37,264 nt of DNA, taken from positions 1 to 37,264 of the forward strand of contig NZ_AOJL01000030.1 of NCBI RefSeq assembly GCF_000337035.1, read 5' to 3'. Within the stretch, counting starts at the first letter, position 1. Every line of letters starts with the position of its first letter. Source of the DNA: Halorubrum coriense DSM 10284 (GTDB lineage: Archaea; Halobacteriota; Halobacteria; Halobacteriales; Haloferacaceae). The notes under the pieces were generated by a model. It was not told the DNA's origin and ran no database searches. It saw only the letters and a program-made list of their open reading frames with translations. A program made the translations under genes and the position numbers. Of the stretch, positions 25,278 through 32,961 are shown in pieces.

Positions 25278-26513
25278 TCAGGCGTCGAGCCGCTCGCGCG
25301 CGTACTTCGCGAGCAGCGGCACGTCATCGAGGTGAAGCAGCCGCGCCATCCCCGCCTTCTCGCCGCGGTTCGCCTTCGCGAGGATGTCGTCGTCGGTCTC
25401 TTGAAGGTCGCGCAGCAGCCGGTCGTACCGCTCGTTGGGCGCGAGGTACAGCAGTTCGGTGAGCGCAAGCCGCGACTTCGCGCGCGGCGCGACGTCGCGG
25501 TGCCAGAGCGTCTCGTACACCGCGAGGCTCTCCGCGTCGGTACGCCGCTCCGAGTCGGTGAGACAGCGGTCGACGGTCGCCGCGGCGGCGCGCGCGGACT
25601 TCATCCCCTTGTGGATCCCCTCGCCCCACAGCGGGTCGATGCTCGGCACGGTGTCGCCGATGGCGATGAAGCTGTCCGTGTGCATCTGCGCCGGGCGCTG
25701 GATGTGCGCGGAGCCGCGGTGGACCGTCTCGTCGATCTGTTCCGCCTCGGCGAACCGCGGGTCGCGGTCGATCCAGTCGTCGAGGTAGCCGTCGACCGTC
25801 TTGCCCGCCTCGGCGAACTCGCGGTGGCGGTCGTTCTGGATGTAACAGATGCCGACCTTCGCGGTGTCCTCGCCGGTCGCGAAGATCCACGAGTAGCCGC
25901 CCGGCGCGATGTTGTGGTCCAACCGGAGCATCATCGCCCGGCGGAGGTCGGCGTAGTCGGGGTGGTTCATCTCCACGCCCGCCATCTCGTACTCGATGCC
26001 GATCGCCTGGTTCTCGCGTTCGAGGTCGACGACGTCGAGCGCGCTCGCGAGCGGCGCGGCGGGTCCGGTGGCGTCGATCACCACGTCGGCGTACACCTCC
26101 TCGTCGCCGTCGTACCGGACGCCCTCGATGACCCCGTCGTCGTCGAGTATCGGTCGCGACACCCGGGCGTCGAAGCGGTACTCCGCGCCGTTCTCGCGCC
26201 CGTCGGCGACCAGGAACCGCTTGAACTCGGCGAACTCCAACACCGCCCCCGGCTGGTAGCTCTCGTAGTACTCGTTGGGCGACTCCAGCACGACGTCGTC
26301 GGTGTACGACATCACGACGTCGTCGGGAATCCCGAACGAGGACATCATCGACGGGAAGGTGCCGGCGGTCGACTTGTTGCTCTGTCGGGGGAACTCGTCT
26401 TCGGACTCCGTCTCGAGGACGACGACGTCGTAGTCGCGCGTCGCCAGATCGCGGGCGCACTGCGCGCCCGCCGGACCCGCGCCGGCGATGGCGACGTCGT
26501 AGCGATCAACCAT
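25278..26513 (-). CDS. FAD-dependent oxidoreductase of the geranylgeranyl reductase family
   Basis: A 411-aa flavoprotein with the N-terminal dinucleotide loop VAIAGAGPAGAQCA (7-20), the mid-domain YSWIFATGEDTAKVGI (207-222), typical of geranylgeranyl and digeranylgeranylglycerophospholipid reductases, and the FAD-contacting IGDTVPSIDPLWGEGIHKGMKS (285-306). Relatives saturate the isoprenoid chains of archaeal lipids, chlorophyll or menaquinone. In haloarchaea several paralogues exist, so the exact substrate (lipid, quinone or another isoprenoid) is uncertain. The ATG at 26513 directly precedes the FAD loop. The promoter-like palindrome CCTAATTAGG is centred about 25 bases upstream. The next gene on this strand, the acyl-CoA dehydrogenase, has its own promoter-like box. 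Confidence 0.85.
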   Translation of the reverse strand: MVDRYDVAIAGAGPAGAQCARDLATRDYDVVVLETESEDEFPRQSNKSTAGTFPSMMSSFGIPDDVVMSYTDDVVLESPNEYYESYQPGAVLEFAEFKRFLVADGRENGAEYRFDARVSRPILDDDGVIEGVRYDGDEEVYADVVIDATGPAAPLASALDVVDLERENQAIGIEYEMAGVEMNHPDYADLRRAMMLRLDHNIAPGGYSWIFATGEDTAKVGICYIQNDRHREFAEAGKTVDGYLDDWIDRDPRFAEAEQIDETVHRGSAHIQRPAQMHTDSFIAIGDTVPSIDPLWGEGIHKGMKSARAAAATVDRCLTDSERRTDAESLAVYETLWHRDVAPRAKSRLALTELLYLAPNERYDRLLRDLQETDDDILAKANRGEKAGMARLLHLDDVPLLAKYARERLDA

Positions 26514-26533
26514 ACACGACGGTTACGGACCCA

Positions 26534-26543
26534 CCTAATTAGG
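26534..26543 (-). promoter_or_regulatory. Palindromic TATA-like box of the GGR-family gene
   Basis: CCTAATTAGG is a perfect 10-base palindrome centred about 25 bases upstream of the ATG at 26513. It is likely the TATA element; because it is symmetric it could also be a repressor half-site pair. The distance supports a leaderless transcript on the minus strand. Confidence 0.4.
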
Positions 26544-26706
26544 CTTGCTGAAACCCGTCGAAAACTCCGCGCGAACGCCCTCTCTCCCTCGGTTTTGGCC
26601 GTCGAGAGAGGTCGGAATTACCGGGGCGTCGGCCGGCGGCCGAGGCCGCCGTTCGCTCCCGGGGTCGGGGCGCTTCGGTTCCGCTCGACAGGCCGCGCGA
26701 CGCGGC

Positions 26707-27570
26707 TCAGTAGAACTCGCGGACGAGGTCGGTCGCGCCCTCGGGGGCGCCGTCCGGAAGGACCGACATGTCCTCGTCGACGCCGTGCTGCTCGTGGTAC
26801 GGCACCGACGACTCGTCCTTGTAGATGACGCCTTGGTGTTCCTTCTCGTTGTCGAGGATGACGTCCTTGGCCGCCTCGCGGTCGGTCGGGTCGTGGTCGC
26901 TCTCCTTCAGGTCGACCAGCGAGTCGCGGAAGTAGTCGTACGTGTCGACGTCGTTGAACGTGACGCACGGCGAGTAGACGTTGACGAACCCGAACCCGTC
27001 GTGCTCGATCGCCTCCTGAATGATCTCCTGATGGCGGAGCGCGTCGGAAGAGAACGACTGCGCGATGAACGTCGCGCCGGAGGCGAGCGCCAGCGCGTGC
27101 GGGTTCACCGGGGGCTGTTTGGGCCCGTCGGGGCTCGTCGACGTCTCGAAGTCCTCGCGGGAGGTCGGCGACGCCTGACCCTTCGTCAGCCCGTAGATAC
27201 GGTTGTCCATCACGACGTACGTCATGTCGACGTTGCGCCGGACGGCGTGGACGAAGTGGCCCGCGCCGATGGAGTAGCCGTCGCCGTCGCCGCCGGCGAC
27301 CATCACTTCGATGTCGGGCCGGGCCATCTTGACCCCGGTGCCGACCGGGAGCGCGCGCCCGTGGACGCCGTGGAGCGCGTAGCTGTGCATGTACGTGCCG
27401 ATCTTGCCGGAACAGCCGATGCCGGCGACGACGAAGGTGTTGTCGGGGTCGTTGCCCGTCTCCGCGAGGGCCTTCATCATCCCGTTCATCGTGCCGAAGT
27501 CGCCGCACCCCGGGCACCACGTCGGCTGCTTGTCCGACTTGAAGTCGGTGAATCGAATGTCTGAGCTCAT
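26707..27570 (-). CDS. korB: 2-oxoacid:ferredoxin oxidoreductase beta subunit (KorB)
   Basis: A 287-aa thiamine-pyrophosphate subunit. The N-terminal WCPGCGDFG (Cys19, Cys22), GIGCSGK (Cys53) and SPCVTFND (Cys202) supply the [4Fe-4S] ligands expected of these subunits. GGDGDGYSIGAGHFVHAVRR (93-112), followed by NVDMTYVVMDN, is the TPP/Mg-binding motif. With KorA it oxidatively decarboxylates a 2-oxoacid to acyl-CoA and reduces ferredoxin; in haloarchaea this replaces the NAD-linked dehydrogenase complexes. The lengths of the pair (585 + 287 aa) fit the 2-oxoglutarate enzyme rather than the longer pyruvate enzyme known from Halobacterium, but substrate choice is inferred. It starts three bases after the korA stop. 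Confidence 0.92.
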   Translation of the reverse strand: MSSDIRFTDFKSDKQPTWCPGCGDFGTMNGMMKALAETGNDPDNTFVVAGIGCSGKIGTYMHSYALHGVHGRALPVGTGVKMARPDIEVMVAGGDGDGYSIGAGHFVHAVRRNVDMTYVVMDNRIYGLTKGQASPTSREDFETSTSPDGPKQPPVNPHALALASGATFIAQSFSSDALRHQEIIQEAIEHDGFGFVNVYSPCVTFNDVDTYDYFRDSLVDLKESDHDPTDREAAKDVILDNEKEHQGVIYKDESSVPYHEQHGVDEDMSVLPDGAPEGATDLVREFY

Positions 27571-27573
27571 TGG

Positions 27574-29331
27574 TTACGCCTCCACCCCCTCCGCGAGGGT
27601 CGACTTGATCTCCGCTGCGAGTTCGTCGGCCTTGAACCGCACGCCGTTGTACTTGTTCACGCGATCGACCCGTTCGAGCACGTCGTGTTCGACGAGGTCC
27701 GCGAACTGCCCCTGCTCGTTACACTCGACGACGACCGTCGTCTCGGCCGCTTCGACGTCTTCCGAGAGGTCCGGCCGCGGGAAGATGTACGGGACCGAGA
27801 GGACCCGCACGTCCTGTCCATCGTCGTCGAGGATGTCGACCGCCTCGGCGAGCGCGCCCTCGTTCGACCCCCACGTGATCACGAGGGCGTCTGCGTCCGC
27901 GTCGCCGAACTCGCGCGGGCTCCAGTCCTCGCGCTCGCGGGCCGTCTCGACCTTCCGGTTGCGCTTGTCGACCTGCGCGACGCGCATCTCGGTGTCCTCC
28001 GTCCGGCGGCCCTGCTCGTCGTGTTCGAGGCCGGTGGACATGTGTGCGCCGTCGGCGGTACCGGGGAACGCCCGCGGCGAGATGCCGTCGTCGGTGAGCT
28101 CGTGGGGCTGGAAGCCGCCCGAATCGCTCATGTGGTCGTCGATCGTCGTCTCGTCGACGACGTTGCCGCGCTCGACCGCCACCTCGTCCATGTCGAAGGC
28201 GTCCGGGGAGAACGTCTGCTCGGTGACCGCCATCGAGAGGTCGGCGGTGAGGTAGACGGGGAGCTGGTACTTCTCGGCGAGGTTGAACGCCTCGACCGTC
28301 TTCCAGAAGCACTCGTCGATGGTGGTCGGCGCGAGGACGAACCGCGGCACCTCGCCGTGGCCGCCGTACAGCATCTGGTTCAAGTCGCCCTGCTCCTGTT
28401 TCGTCGGCATCCCCGTCGAGGGGCCCGAGCGCATCACGTTACAGATGACGAGCGGCGTCTCCGAGGTGGCGATGAGCCCGAACGTCTCGGTCATCAGGTC
28501 GATCCCCGGTCCGGACGTGGCCGTCATCGCGCGAGCCCCGCCTCGGGCCGCGCCCAGCGCCATGTTGATCGCGGAGAGCTCGTCTTCGGCCTGGACGACG
28601 TGGCCGCCGTACCGGTCGATCCGGCCCGTCAGGTACGTCATCACGTCTGTCGCGGGCGTGATCGGGTAGCCGGCGTAGAACCGGCAGCCGGCCGCGATAG
28701 CGCCCATGCCGATCGCCTCGTCGCCGTTGAGGAGGACGTAGTCCTCGTCGGTGGTCTCGAGCGAGTAGTCGAACTCGTGGTCGTACTCGTCGGCCACGTA
28801 CGACTGCCCCGCCCGCGCCGCCTCCTTGTTGTTGTCGACCAGCTTCTGGCCCTTGTCCTTGAACCGCTTTTCGAGGGCCGAGTCGAGGTTCTCGATGGGG
28901 AACGCCGCCACCTCGCAGGCCGCGCCGAGCGCGACGACGTTCCGCATGATAGCGCCGCCGGCTTCCTCGGCCAGGCTCTTGAGCGGCACGTCGAGGCCGA
29001 TCATCCCCTCGGGGATCTCGACGTCCTGCATCGTCGTCCGTTCGCCGTCGTAGATGATGACCGACCCCTCGTGGAGCTCGTCGAGGTTCTCCTCGATCGT
29101 CCGGGGGGTCAACGCGATGAGCACGTCGAGTCGGTCAACGACGCTCTGTACCTTGTCGACGGAGGTCCGCACCTTGTAGGCGGTGTAGCCGCCTCGGATC
29201 CGCGATGCGAAGTCCTTCGACGTGAACACGTGCCGACCCGCGCGGGAAAGCGCCTGTGCGAAGATCTTCCCCGTCGAGTCGATGCCGTCGCCGGCCTCTC
29301 CGCCGACAGCCCAGTTGAAATCCGCAGCCAT
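27574..29331 (-). CDS. korA: 2-oxoacid:ferredoxin oxidoreductase, fused gamma-alpha subunit (KorA)
   Basis: A 585-aa fusion. Residues 1-180 are the gamma domain, with WAVGGEAGDGIDSTGKIFAQ (7-26) and FASRIRGGYTAYKVR (41-55). From about 197 the alpha domain begins, with NGDEAIGMGAIAAGCRFYAG (202-221) and YPITPATDVMTYL (222-234), where the conserved Tyr-Pro-Ile-Thr-Pro contacts the substrate or TPP. The C-terminal part is domain II of the alpha chain (TWGSNEGALAEAVD and following). The gamma-alpha order in one chain is the standard haloarchaeal arrangement. CCTTTTGA at 29361-29368, 30-37 bases upstream, is the probable TATA box of the korA-korB operon. A strongly acidic stretch near 440-470 may be a linker. 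Confidence 0.93.
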   Translation of the reverse strand: MAADFNWAVGGEAGDGIDSTGKIFAQALSRAGRHVFTSKDFASRIRGGYTAYKVRTSVDKVQSVVDRLDVLIALTPRTIEENLDELHEGSVIIYDGERTTMQDVEIPEGMIGLDVPLKSLAEEAGGAIMRNVVALGAACEVAAFPIENLDSALEKRFKDKGQKLVDNNKEAARAGQSYVADEYDHEFDYSLETTDEDYVLLNGDEAIGMGAIAAGCRFYAGYPITPATDVMTYLTGRIDRYGGHVVQAEDELSAINMALGAARGGARAMTATSGPGIDLMTETFGLIATSETPLVICNVMRSGPSTGMPTKQEQGDLNQMLYGGHGEVPRFVLAPTTIDECFWKTVEAFNLAEKYQLPVYLTADLSMAVTEQTFSPDAFDMDEVAVERGNVVDETTIDDHMSDSGGFQPHELTDDGISPRAFPGTADGAHMSTGLEHDEQGRRTEDTEMRVAQVDKRNRKVETAREREDWSPREFGDADADALVITWGSNEGALAEAVDILDDDGQDVRVLSVPYIFPRPDLSEDVEAAETTVVVECNEQGQFADLVEHDVLERVDRVNKYNGVRFKADELAAEIKSTLAEGVEA

Positions 29332-29679
29332 GTGCTATGGGCAAGGTTCCGGCGGACTCATCAAAAGGCTTCTGGAAGGAGTCACCGAGGTGTTTTTGGA
29401 CGAATGTTTTTAGACTCGCGAATATTGTCGTCTCTCAGGGGCGCATTCGCACTAAGCGCCAGTATAATTGGACGATCACACACCAAATTCCTCACGATCG
29501 ACCCCTCGCGTCGGACCGGTTTTCGACAGGCGTCGAAAGTTTCGGCCGGCGGTCGGGCCTCTGCGCGCGTCTGCGAGGGCGATGCGTGTCGGGTCTGGCA
29601 CCCCGAGCGAACCGGTTTCGACACGGGCAGGACCGACGCCGACGGGAACACGTTTGTGTCTCCCTCGCCGATCGGTGGT
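29332..29679. other. 348-base divergent intergenic region between korA and the FNR-like gene
   Basis: No credible gene is seen. It holds the korA TATA-like box (29361-29368, minus strand) and a CGTTTGTGT box (about 29651-29659) before the plus-strand gene at 29680. Between them are AT-rich patches unusual for this genome, around 29391-29470, including GTATAAT at 29462-29468. There is a perfect inverted repeat at 29521-29538 and a related copy of its left arm at about 29610-29623. It may contain an untranslated leader or a small RNA, but nothing in the sequence proves that. Confidence 0.6.
29521..29538. repeat. Inverted repeat TTTCGAC-AGGC-GTCGAAA
   Basis: A perfect 7-base inverted repeat with a 4-base spacer (arms 29521-29527 and 29532-29538). 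It can be a protein-binding operator or a small hairpin in RNA. The left arm with its flank (ACCGGTTTTCGACAGG) has a close relative, ACCGGTTTCGACACGG, about 95 bases downstream, nearer the gene at 29680. Confidence 0.6.
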
Positions 29680-30324
29680 ATGGACACGACAGCGACGGTC
29701 GAGTCGGCCGAGGAGGTCGGCTCGGACACGTACGCCCTCCGCTTCCGCGCCCCGGAGGGGTTCGCCGCGGAACCCGGCCAGTTCGTGAAGCTCGGCACCG
29801 AGATAGACGGCGAGTCGGTCGCGCGCTTCTACACCCTCTCGTCGCCCCGCGTCGGCGACACGTTCGAGGTCACGGTCGGCATCGACCCCGAGGCGAGCGG
29901 CGAGTTCTCCGAATTCCTCGCCGACGCAGAGGCCGGCACCGAGATGACGCTCTCCGGCCCCTTCGGCGACCAGCACTACGACGGCGAGGCCCGCGCGGTC
30001 GTGATCGCCGGCGGCCCCGGAGTCGGTCCCGCGGTCGCCATCGCCGAGCGCGCGCTCGACGAGGACGCCGAGGCCGCCGTCGTCTATCGCGACGACGACG
30101 TCGCCCACGCCGACCGGATCGACGCCCTCCGCGACCGAGGGGCCGCGGTCCGTCTCCTCGGGTCGGGCGACGCCCTGACCGACGCCGTCGCCGACGTCCT
30201 CACGGGCGCGGACGGCGAGACGGTGTTCGTCTACGGGTTCGCCGACCTCGTCGCCGACGCCGAGGCCGCCGTCGACGCGGCTGGCGGCGACGCGGACGCC
30301 GCGAAGGTCGAGAACTTCGGGTAG
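29680..30324 (+). CDS. Small FNR-like FAD-dependent oxidoreductase
   Basis: A 214-aa protein with the two domains of the ferredoxin-NADP reductase superfamily. The FAD domain has RFYTLSSP (49-56), the R-x-Y-(S/T)-x-S-S flavin motif, and LSGPFGD (91-97). The pyridine-nucleotide domain starts with VIAGGPGVGPAVAIAE (108-123). The usual CGP near the C-terminus, which holds the Cys near the nicotinamide, reads VYGFADLV instead, so it lacks that cysteine. The chain ends KVENFG, a common tail in this group. No iron-sulfur domain is fused. It may move electrons between ferredoxin or another carrier and NAD(P); the partner is not known. The start is the only ATG in the expected place. Confidence 0.82.
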   Translation: MDTTATVESAEEVGSDTYALRFRAPEGFAAEPGQFVKLGTEIDGESVARFYTLSSPRVGDTFEVTVGIDPEASGEFSEFLADAEAGTEMTLSGPFGDQHYDGEARAVVIAGGPGVGPAVAIAERALDEDAEAAVVYRDDDVAHADRIDALRDRGAAVRLLGSGDALTDAVADVLTGADGETVFVYGFADLVADAEAAVDAAGGDADAAKVENFG

Positions 30325-30413
30325 ACGCGACCCGCCGGGCGGTCTCTCCGCGTCGTGGCCGCTTCGCGCCGCGTCCGCCTCGCACTGCGGTCCCGTCCGC
30401 CGGTGTCGTCACG

Positions 30414-30420
30414 CTTTACG
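30414..30420 (+). promoter_or_regulatory. Probable TATA box of the aldo/keto reductase gene
   Basis: CTTTACG lies 23-29 bases upstream of the ATG at 30443, in a GC-rich gap, matching the leaderless promoter spacing of neighbouring genes. Confidence 0.45.
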
Positions 30421-30442
30421 CGTTCCCCCGAGAGGGGCGGGT

Positions 30443-31468
30443 ATGGACTACCGACGACTCGGGAACACCGGACTCGGCGTCTCGGAGCTCTGCCTCGGGA
30501 CGTGGCGGTTCGGACGCGAGACGAACGGCGTCGTGGAGACCGGCCGCGAGGAGGCGCACGAACTGCTCGACGCGGCGGCGGACCGCGGGATCAACTTCCT
30601 CGACACGGCCAACGTGTACGGGACGCCGAACGGGAAGAGCGAGACGTACATCGGCGAGTGGCTCGCGGACCGCGACCGCGAGGACTACGTGATCGCCTCG
30701 AAGGTGTACTTCCCGTTCGATGGGCGCGGCGAGCCCGGCCCCAACGACTCCGGACTGGGGCGGAAACACATCCGCGCGCAGATCGAGGGGACCCTCGACC
30801 GGCTCGGCACGGACTACCTCGACGTGTACTACATCCACCGCTGGGACGAGGACACACCCATCGAGGAGACGATGCGCGCGCTCGACGAGCTGGTCGCCGA
30901 GGGGAAGGTCCACCACCTCGGCGCGTCGACGATGGCCGCGTGGCGGCTGACGAAGGCGCAGTGGACCGCGGACGTCGACGGCTACGCGAGCTTCGACGTG
31001 GTCCAGCCGCTCCACCACGCGGGCTACTACGAGGACGTGAAGGAGTACCTCGAGGTCTGTATCGATCAGGACCTCGCGGTCTGCCCGTACTCCCCGCTCG
31101 CGGGCGGGTTCCTCACCGGGAAGTACGAGCGCGCCGACCCCGACGACCCCGAGCAGGTGGTCGCGCCGGACGGCTCCCGCGCGAGCTTCGACGACCGTTT
31201 CGAGCGCTTCTACCTCTCGGAGCGCGGCTGGAAGGTGCTCGACGCGGTCCGCGAGGTCGCGGCCGAGTGCGACGCGACGCCCGCGCAGGTCGCGCTCGCG
31301 TGGCTCACCGAGTGGGACGAGTTCACGTGCGTCCCCATCGTCGGCGCGCGGACGGTGGACCAGCTCGACGAGAACGTCGCCGCGACCGAGGTCGAACTCA
31401 CCGACGAGCAGTGGGACCGGATCATGGACGCGCGCTACGACCCCGACGGAAATCTCTGGGGGCACTGA
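30443..31468 (+). CDS. Aldo/keto reductase
   Basis: A 341-aa (beta/alpha)8 NADPH-dependent oxidoreductase. The catalytic tetrad is complete: Asp54 and Tyr59 (LDTANVYG), Lys87 (ASKVYF) and His132 (YIHRWD). The substrate-side pattern and the C-terminal PIVGARTVDQLDENVAATEVELTDEQWDRI region resemble the AKR group that includes YajO/YhdN-like and voltage-channel beta-subunit-like proteins. A specific aldehyde or ketone substrate cannot be inferred. It appears to be monocistronic, with its own promoter-like box. The downstream neighbour on the minus strand ends 30 bases after its stop. Confidence 0.92.
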   Translation: MDYRRLGNTGLGVSELCLGTWRFGRETNGVVETGREEAHELLDAAADRGINFLDTANVYGTPNGKSETYIGEWLADRDREDYVIASKVYFPFDGRGEPGPNDSGLGRKHIRAQIEGTLDRLGTDYLDVYYIHRWDEDTPIEETMRALDELVAEGKVHHLGASTMAAWRLTKAQWTADVDGYASFDVVQPLHHAGYYEDVKEYLEVCIDQDLAVCPYSPLAGGFLTGKYERADPDDPEQVVAPDGSRASFDDRFERFYLSERGWKVLDAVREVAAECDATPAQVALAWLTEWDEFTCVPIVGARTVDQLDENVAATEVELTDEQWDRIMDARYDPDGNLWGH

Positions 31469-31498
31469 GCGGCGTTTCCCGGTCGTCGAGTGCGTCCC

Positions 31499-31957
31499 TT
31501 ACTCGTCGAAGTCGGGCAGGTCGTCGGGGGCGTCGAAGTCGGCCTCCCAGTCGATGTACTCCCGCTTGAGCGTCTCGCAGACGATCTGCCCGAGCTCCGT
31601 GAGCCCCGCGTTGATCGCGGAGACGGTCCCCCACGAGTCGAGGTCGGGGTGGAGGTCGCGCTCCTTCCAGTCCTCGGGTAGCCCGGGGGCGTGGTAGCCG
31701 ACGCGGTCGGCGAAGTCGTCCCAGAAGAAGTCGAACCGGGACACCAGACCGAGGTCGACGGCGATCGCCCAGTCGGCCTCGTCCATGTCGGTCCCGGCGG
31801 TCCACTCGGAGAACGCGTCCTCCCACGCCCCCTCGCGCAGGAGCGCCTCTAGGTCGTCGCGGCGGTACTCGCCGCCCGCAACCTCGGCGTCCTCGTACTC
31901 GTTCGGGTCGACGGCGGCGAGTTCGGGGGGCTCCGGCGGGTCGACGTCGAGTGACAT
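31499..31957 (-). CDS. Uncharacterised acidic protein
   Basis: A 152-aa soluble protein, very acidic (the first 30 residues and the last 15 are mostly Asp, Glu and Pro), with a Trp- and Phe-rich middle: EDAFSEWTAGTDMDEADWAI, LVSRFDFFWDDFADRVGYHA and EDWKERDLHPDLDSW. No metal-binding or nucleotide-binding motif is seen, and I do not recognise the family. Amino-acid bias and codon use are like the neighbours, so it is a real haloarchaeal gene. GTTTTGG at 31981-31987 on the minus strand, 24-30 bases upstream, supports the ATG at 31957. It is convergent with the aldo/keto reductase gene and divergent from the membrane protein gene. Confidence 0.75.
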   Translation of the reverse strand: MSLDVDPPEPPELAAVDPNEYEDAEVAGGEYRRDDLEALLREGAWEDAFSEWTAGTDMDEADWAIAVDLGLVSRFDFFWDDFADRVGYHAPGLPEDWKERDLHPDLDSWGTVSAINAGLTELGQIVCETLKREYIDWEADFDAPDDLPDFDE

Positions 31958-32095
31958 AGTCGGACGTGGGCGCCGACGGGCCAAAACGCTACGGGAACGG
32001 GCTCCGCCGACGCGGCCGTCCCGGAATCCGGGACGCAGTCGTCGCGGGTGCCGCGGCGACCGCGTGCGCGCTCGCCCGTCGCGACCGATCCGGTC

Positions 32096-32103
32096 CTTTT
32101 ACC
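32096..32103 (+). promoter_or_regulatory. Probable TATA box of the small membrane protein gene
   Basis: CTTTTACC lies 24-31 bases before the ATG at 32127 in a GC-rich gap and fits the spacing of the other leaderless-type promoters here. Confidence 0.45.
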
Positions 32104-32126
32104 GCGGTTCCGTCCCGAGGTCGGCC

Positions 32127-32540
32127 ATGGACCTCCGCGCCGTCTCGCGCCGGGTCGGGATCGCCGCCGCCGTCGTCACCGTGGTCGCGCTCGTCGCGCC
32201 GTACGCGCTCATCTCGGGACCGGAGTACGCGGACCAACTCGCGTCCTACTACGCCTCCGGGGTCGTCGGCTGGGGCGGGATCGCGCTGTTCGCGCTGTTG
32301 AGCGGGGTCGTCATCGCCTCCGTCGAGCGCGGGAACGTCGAGCCGGGGACGCTCGCAGGCGTGGCCGTCGTCCTCGGGTTCGCGACGACCCTGAGCGCGG
32401 CGACGTGGGCGGTCGCGGTCGAGCCGAGTTCGGTCTTCCGCGATCACCTCTGGCTGGTCTGGCACGCGCCGGCCGTCGTCGCGCTCTCCGTCCCCCTGCC
32501 GCTCTCCGCGGCGGTGTACGCCCGAGAGCTGCTGTCGTAG
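32127..32540 (+). CDS. Small membrane protein of unknown function
   Basis: A 137-aa protein with four predicted transmembrane helices (about 9-28, 44-64, 71-92 and 109-131). The N-terminus MDLRAVSRRVG is basic and the second loop (VERGNVEPG) is short and charged, so both ends are probably on the cytoplasmic side. No catalytic or metal motif is visible and I do not recognise the family; it resembles the many small DUF membrane proteins of haloarchaea. The ATG at 32127 is supported by a TATA-like box. The 7S RNA promoter begins about 85 bases after its stop. Confidence 0.75.
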   Translation: MDLRAVSRRVGIAAAVVTVVALVAPYALISGPEYADQLASYYASGVVGWGGIALFALLSGVVIASVERGNVEPGTLAGVAVVLGFATTLSAATWAVAVEPSSVFRDHLWLVWHAPAVVALSVPLPLSAAVYARELLS

Positions 32541-32625
32541 GTACGCCCGGGGGCCGTCGGCGTCCCCCTCGTCGTCGGACGCGCGCTCGCCGCCCGGGCC
32601 GGCGTCGCCCGGCGAACGAAAGGCC

Positions 32626-32630
32626 CTTAT
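32626..32630 (+). promoter_or_regulatory. Probable TATA box of the 7S RNA gene
   Basis: CTTAT, preceded by CGAAAGGCC (possible TFB recognition element), lies 20-24 bases before the inferred 5' end of the SRP RNA near 32650. There is no start codon at the expected transcription start that opens a coding frame, consistent with an RNA gene promoter. Confidence 0.5.
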
Positions 32631-32649
32631 GGCACACCCGAGTATCGCC

Positions 32650-32961
32650 AGACGGACTAGGTCGGGCGGTTAGGCCCCGCCCGTTACCCGTGAGGCAGTC
32701 TTCAGCGGGGACCGAACAGCGGGCACGTCCGGTCAGACCGGCACGGGCCCCGAGAGCCAACGTGGAAGCCTCGTCCGCCGGGGACAGCGGTCCGCGTCGC
32801 CCGCTCGCAGGAGCGGTCCGTCGCGGTTCGTCGGCGATATCGGGTCAGGCGCGGAAGCGAGCAGCCCATCGCCGGACGCCAGTCGCTCGTCGGGTCGCGG
32901 GGTGGAGGAGGCAATCGGGATACCCCGTGGCGGAACGCCGGGCTACCCCGCCTGTCCGTCA
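32650..32961 (+). ncRNA. Signal recognition particle 7S RNA
   Basis: About 310 bases, the usual length for haloarchaeal 7S RNA. The ends pair as helix 1: GACGGAC at 32651-32657 with GTCCGTC at 32954-32960. The 5' domain has GGGCGG (32664-32669) pairing with CCGCCC (32677-32682). Helix 6 is the perfect hairpin CCGCTC-GCAG-GAGCGG (32801-32816), with the GNAR loop recognised by SRP19. Helix 8 (about 32833-32873) carries the universal SRP54-binding motif: GTCAGG at 32844-32849, a GGAA tetraloop at 32853-32856 and AGCAGC at 32860-32865, closed by GGCGAT/ATCGCC. It forms the scaffold of the particle that targets nascent membrane and secreted proteins. Exact ends are inferred from helix 1. Confidence 0.95.
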
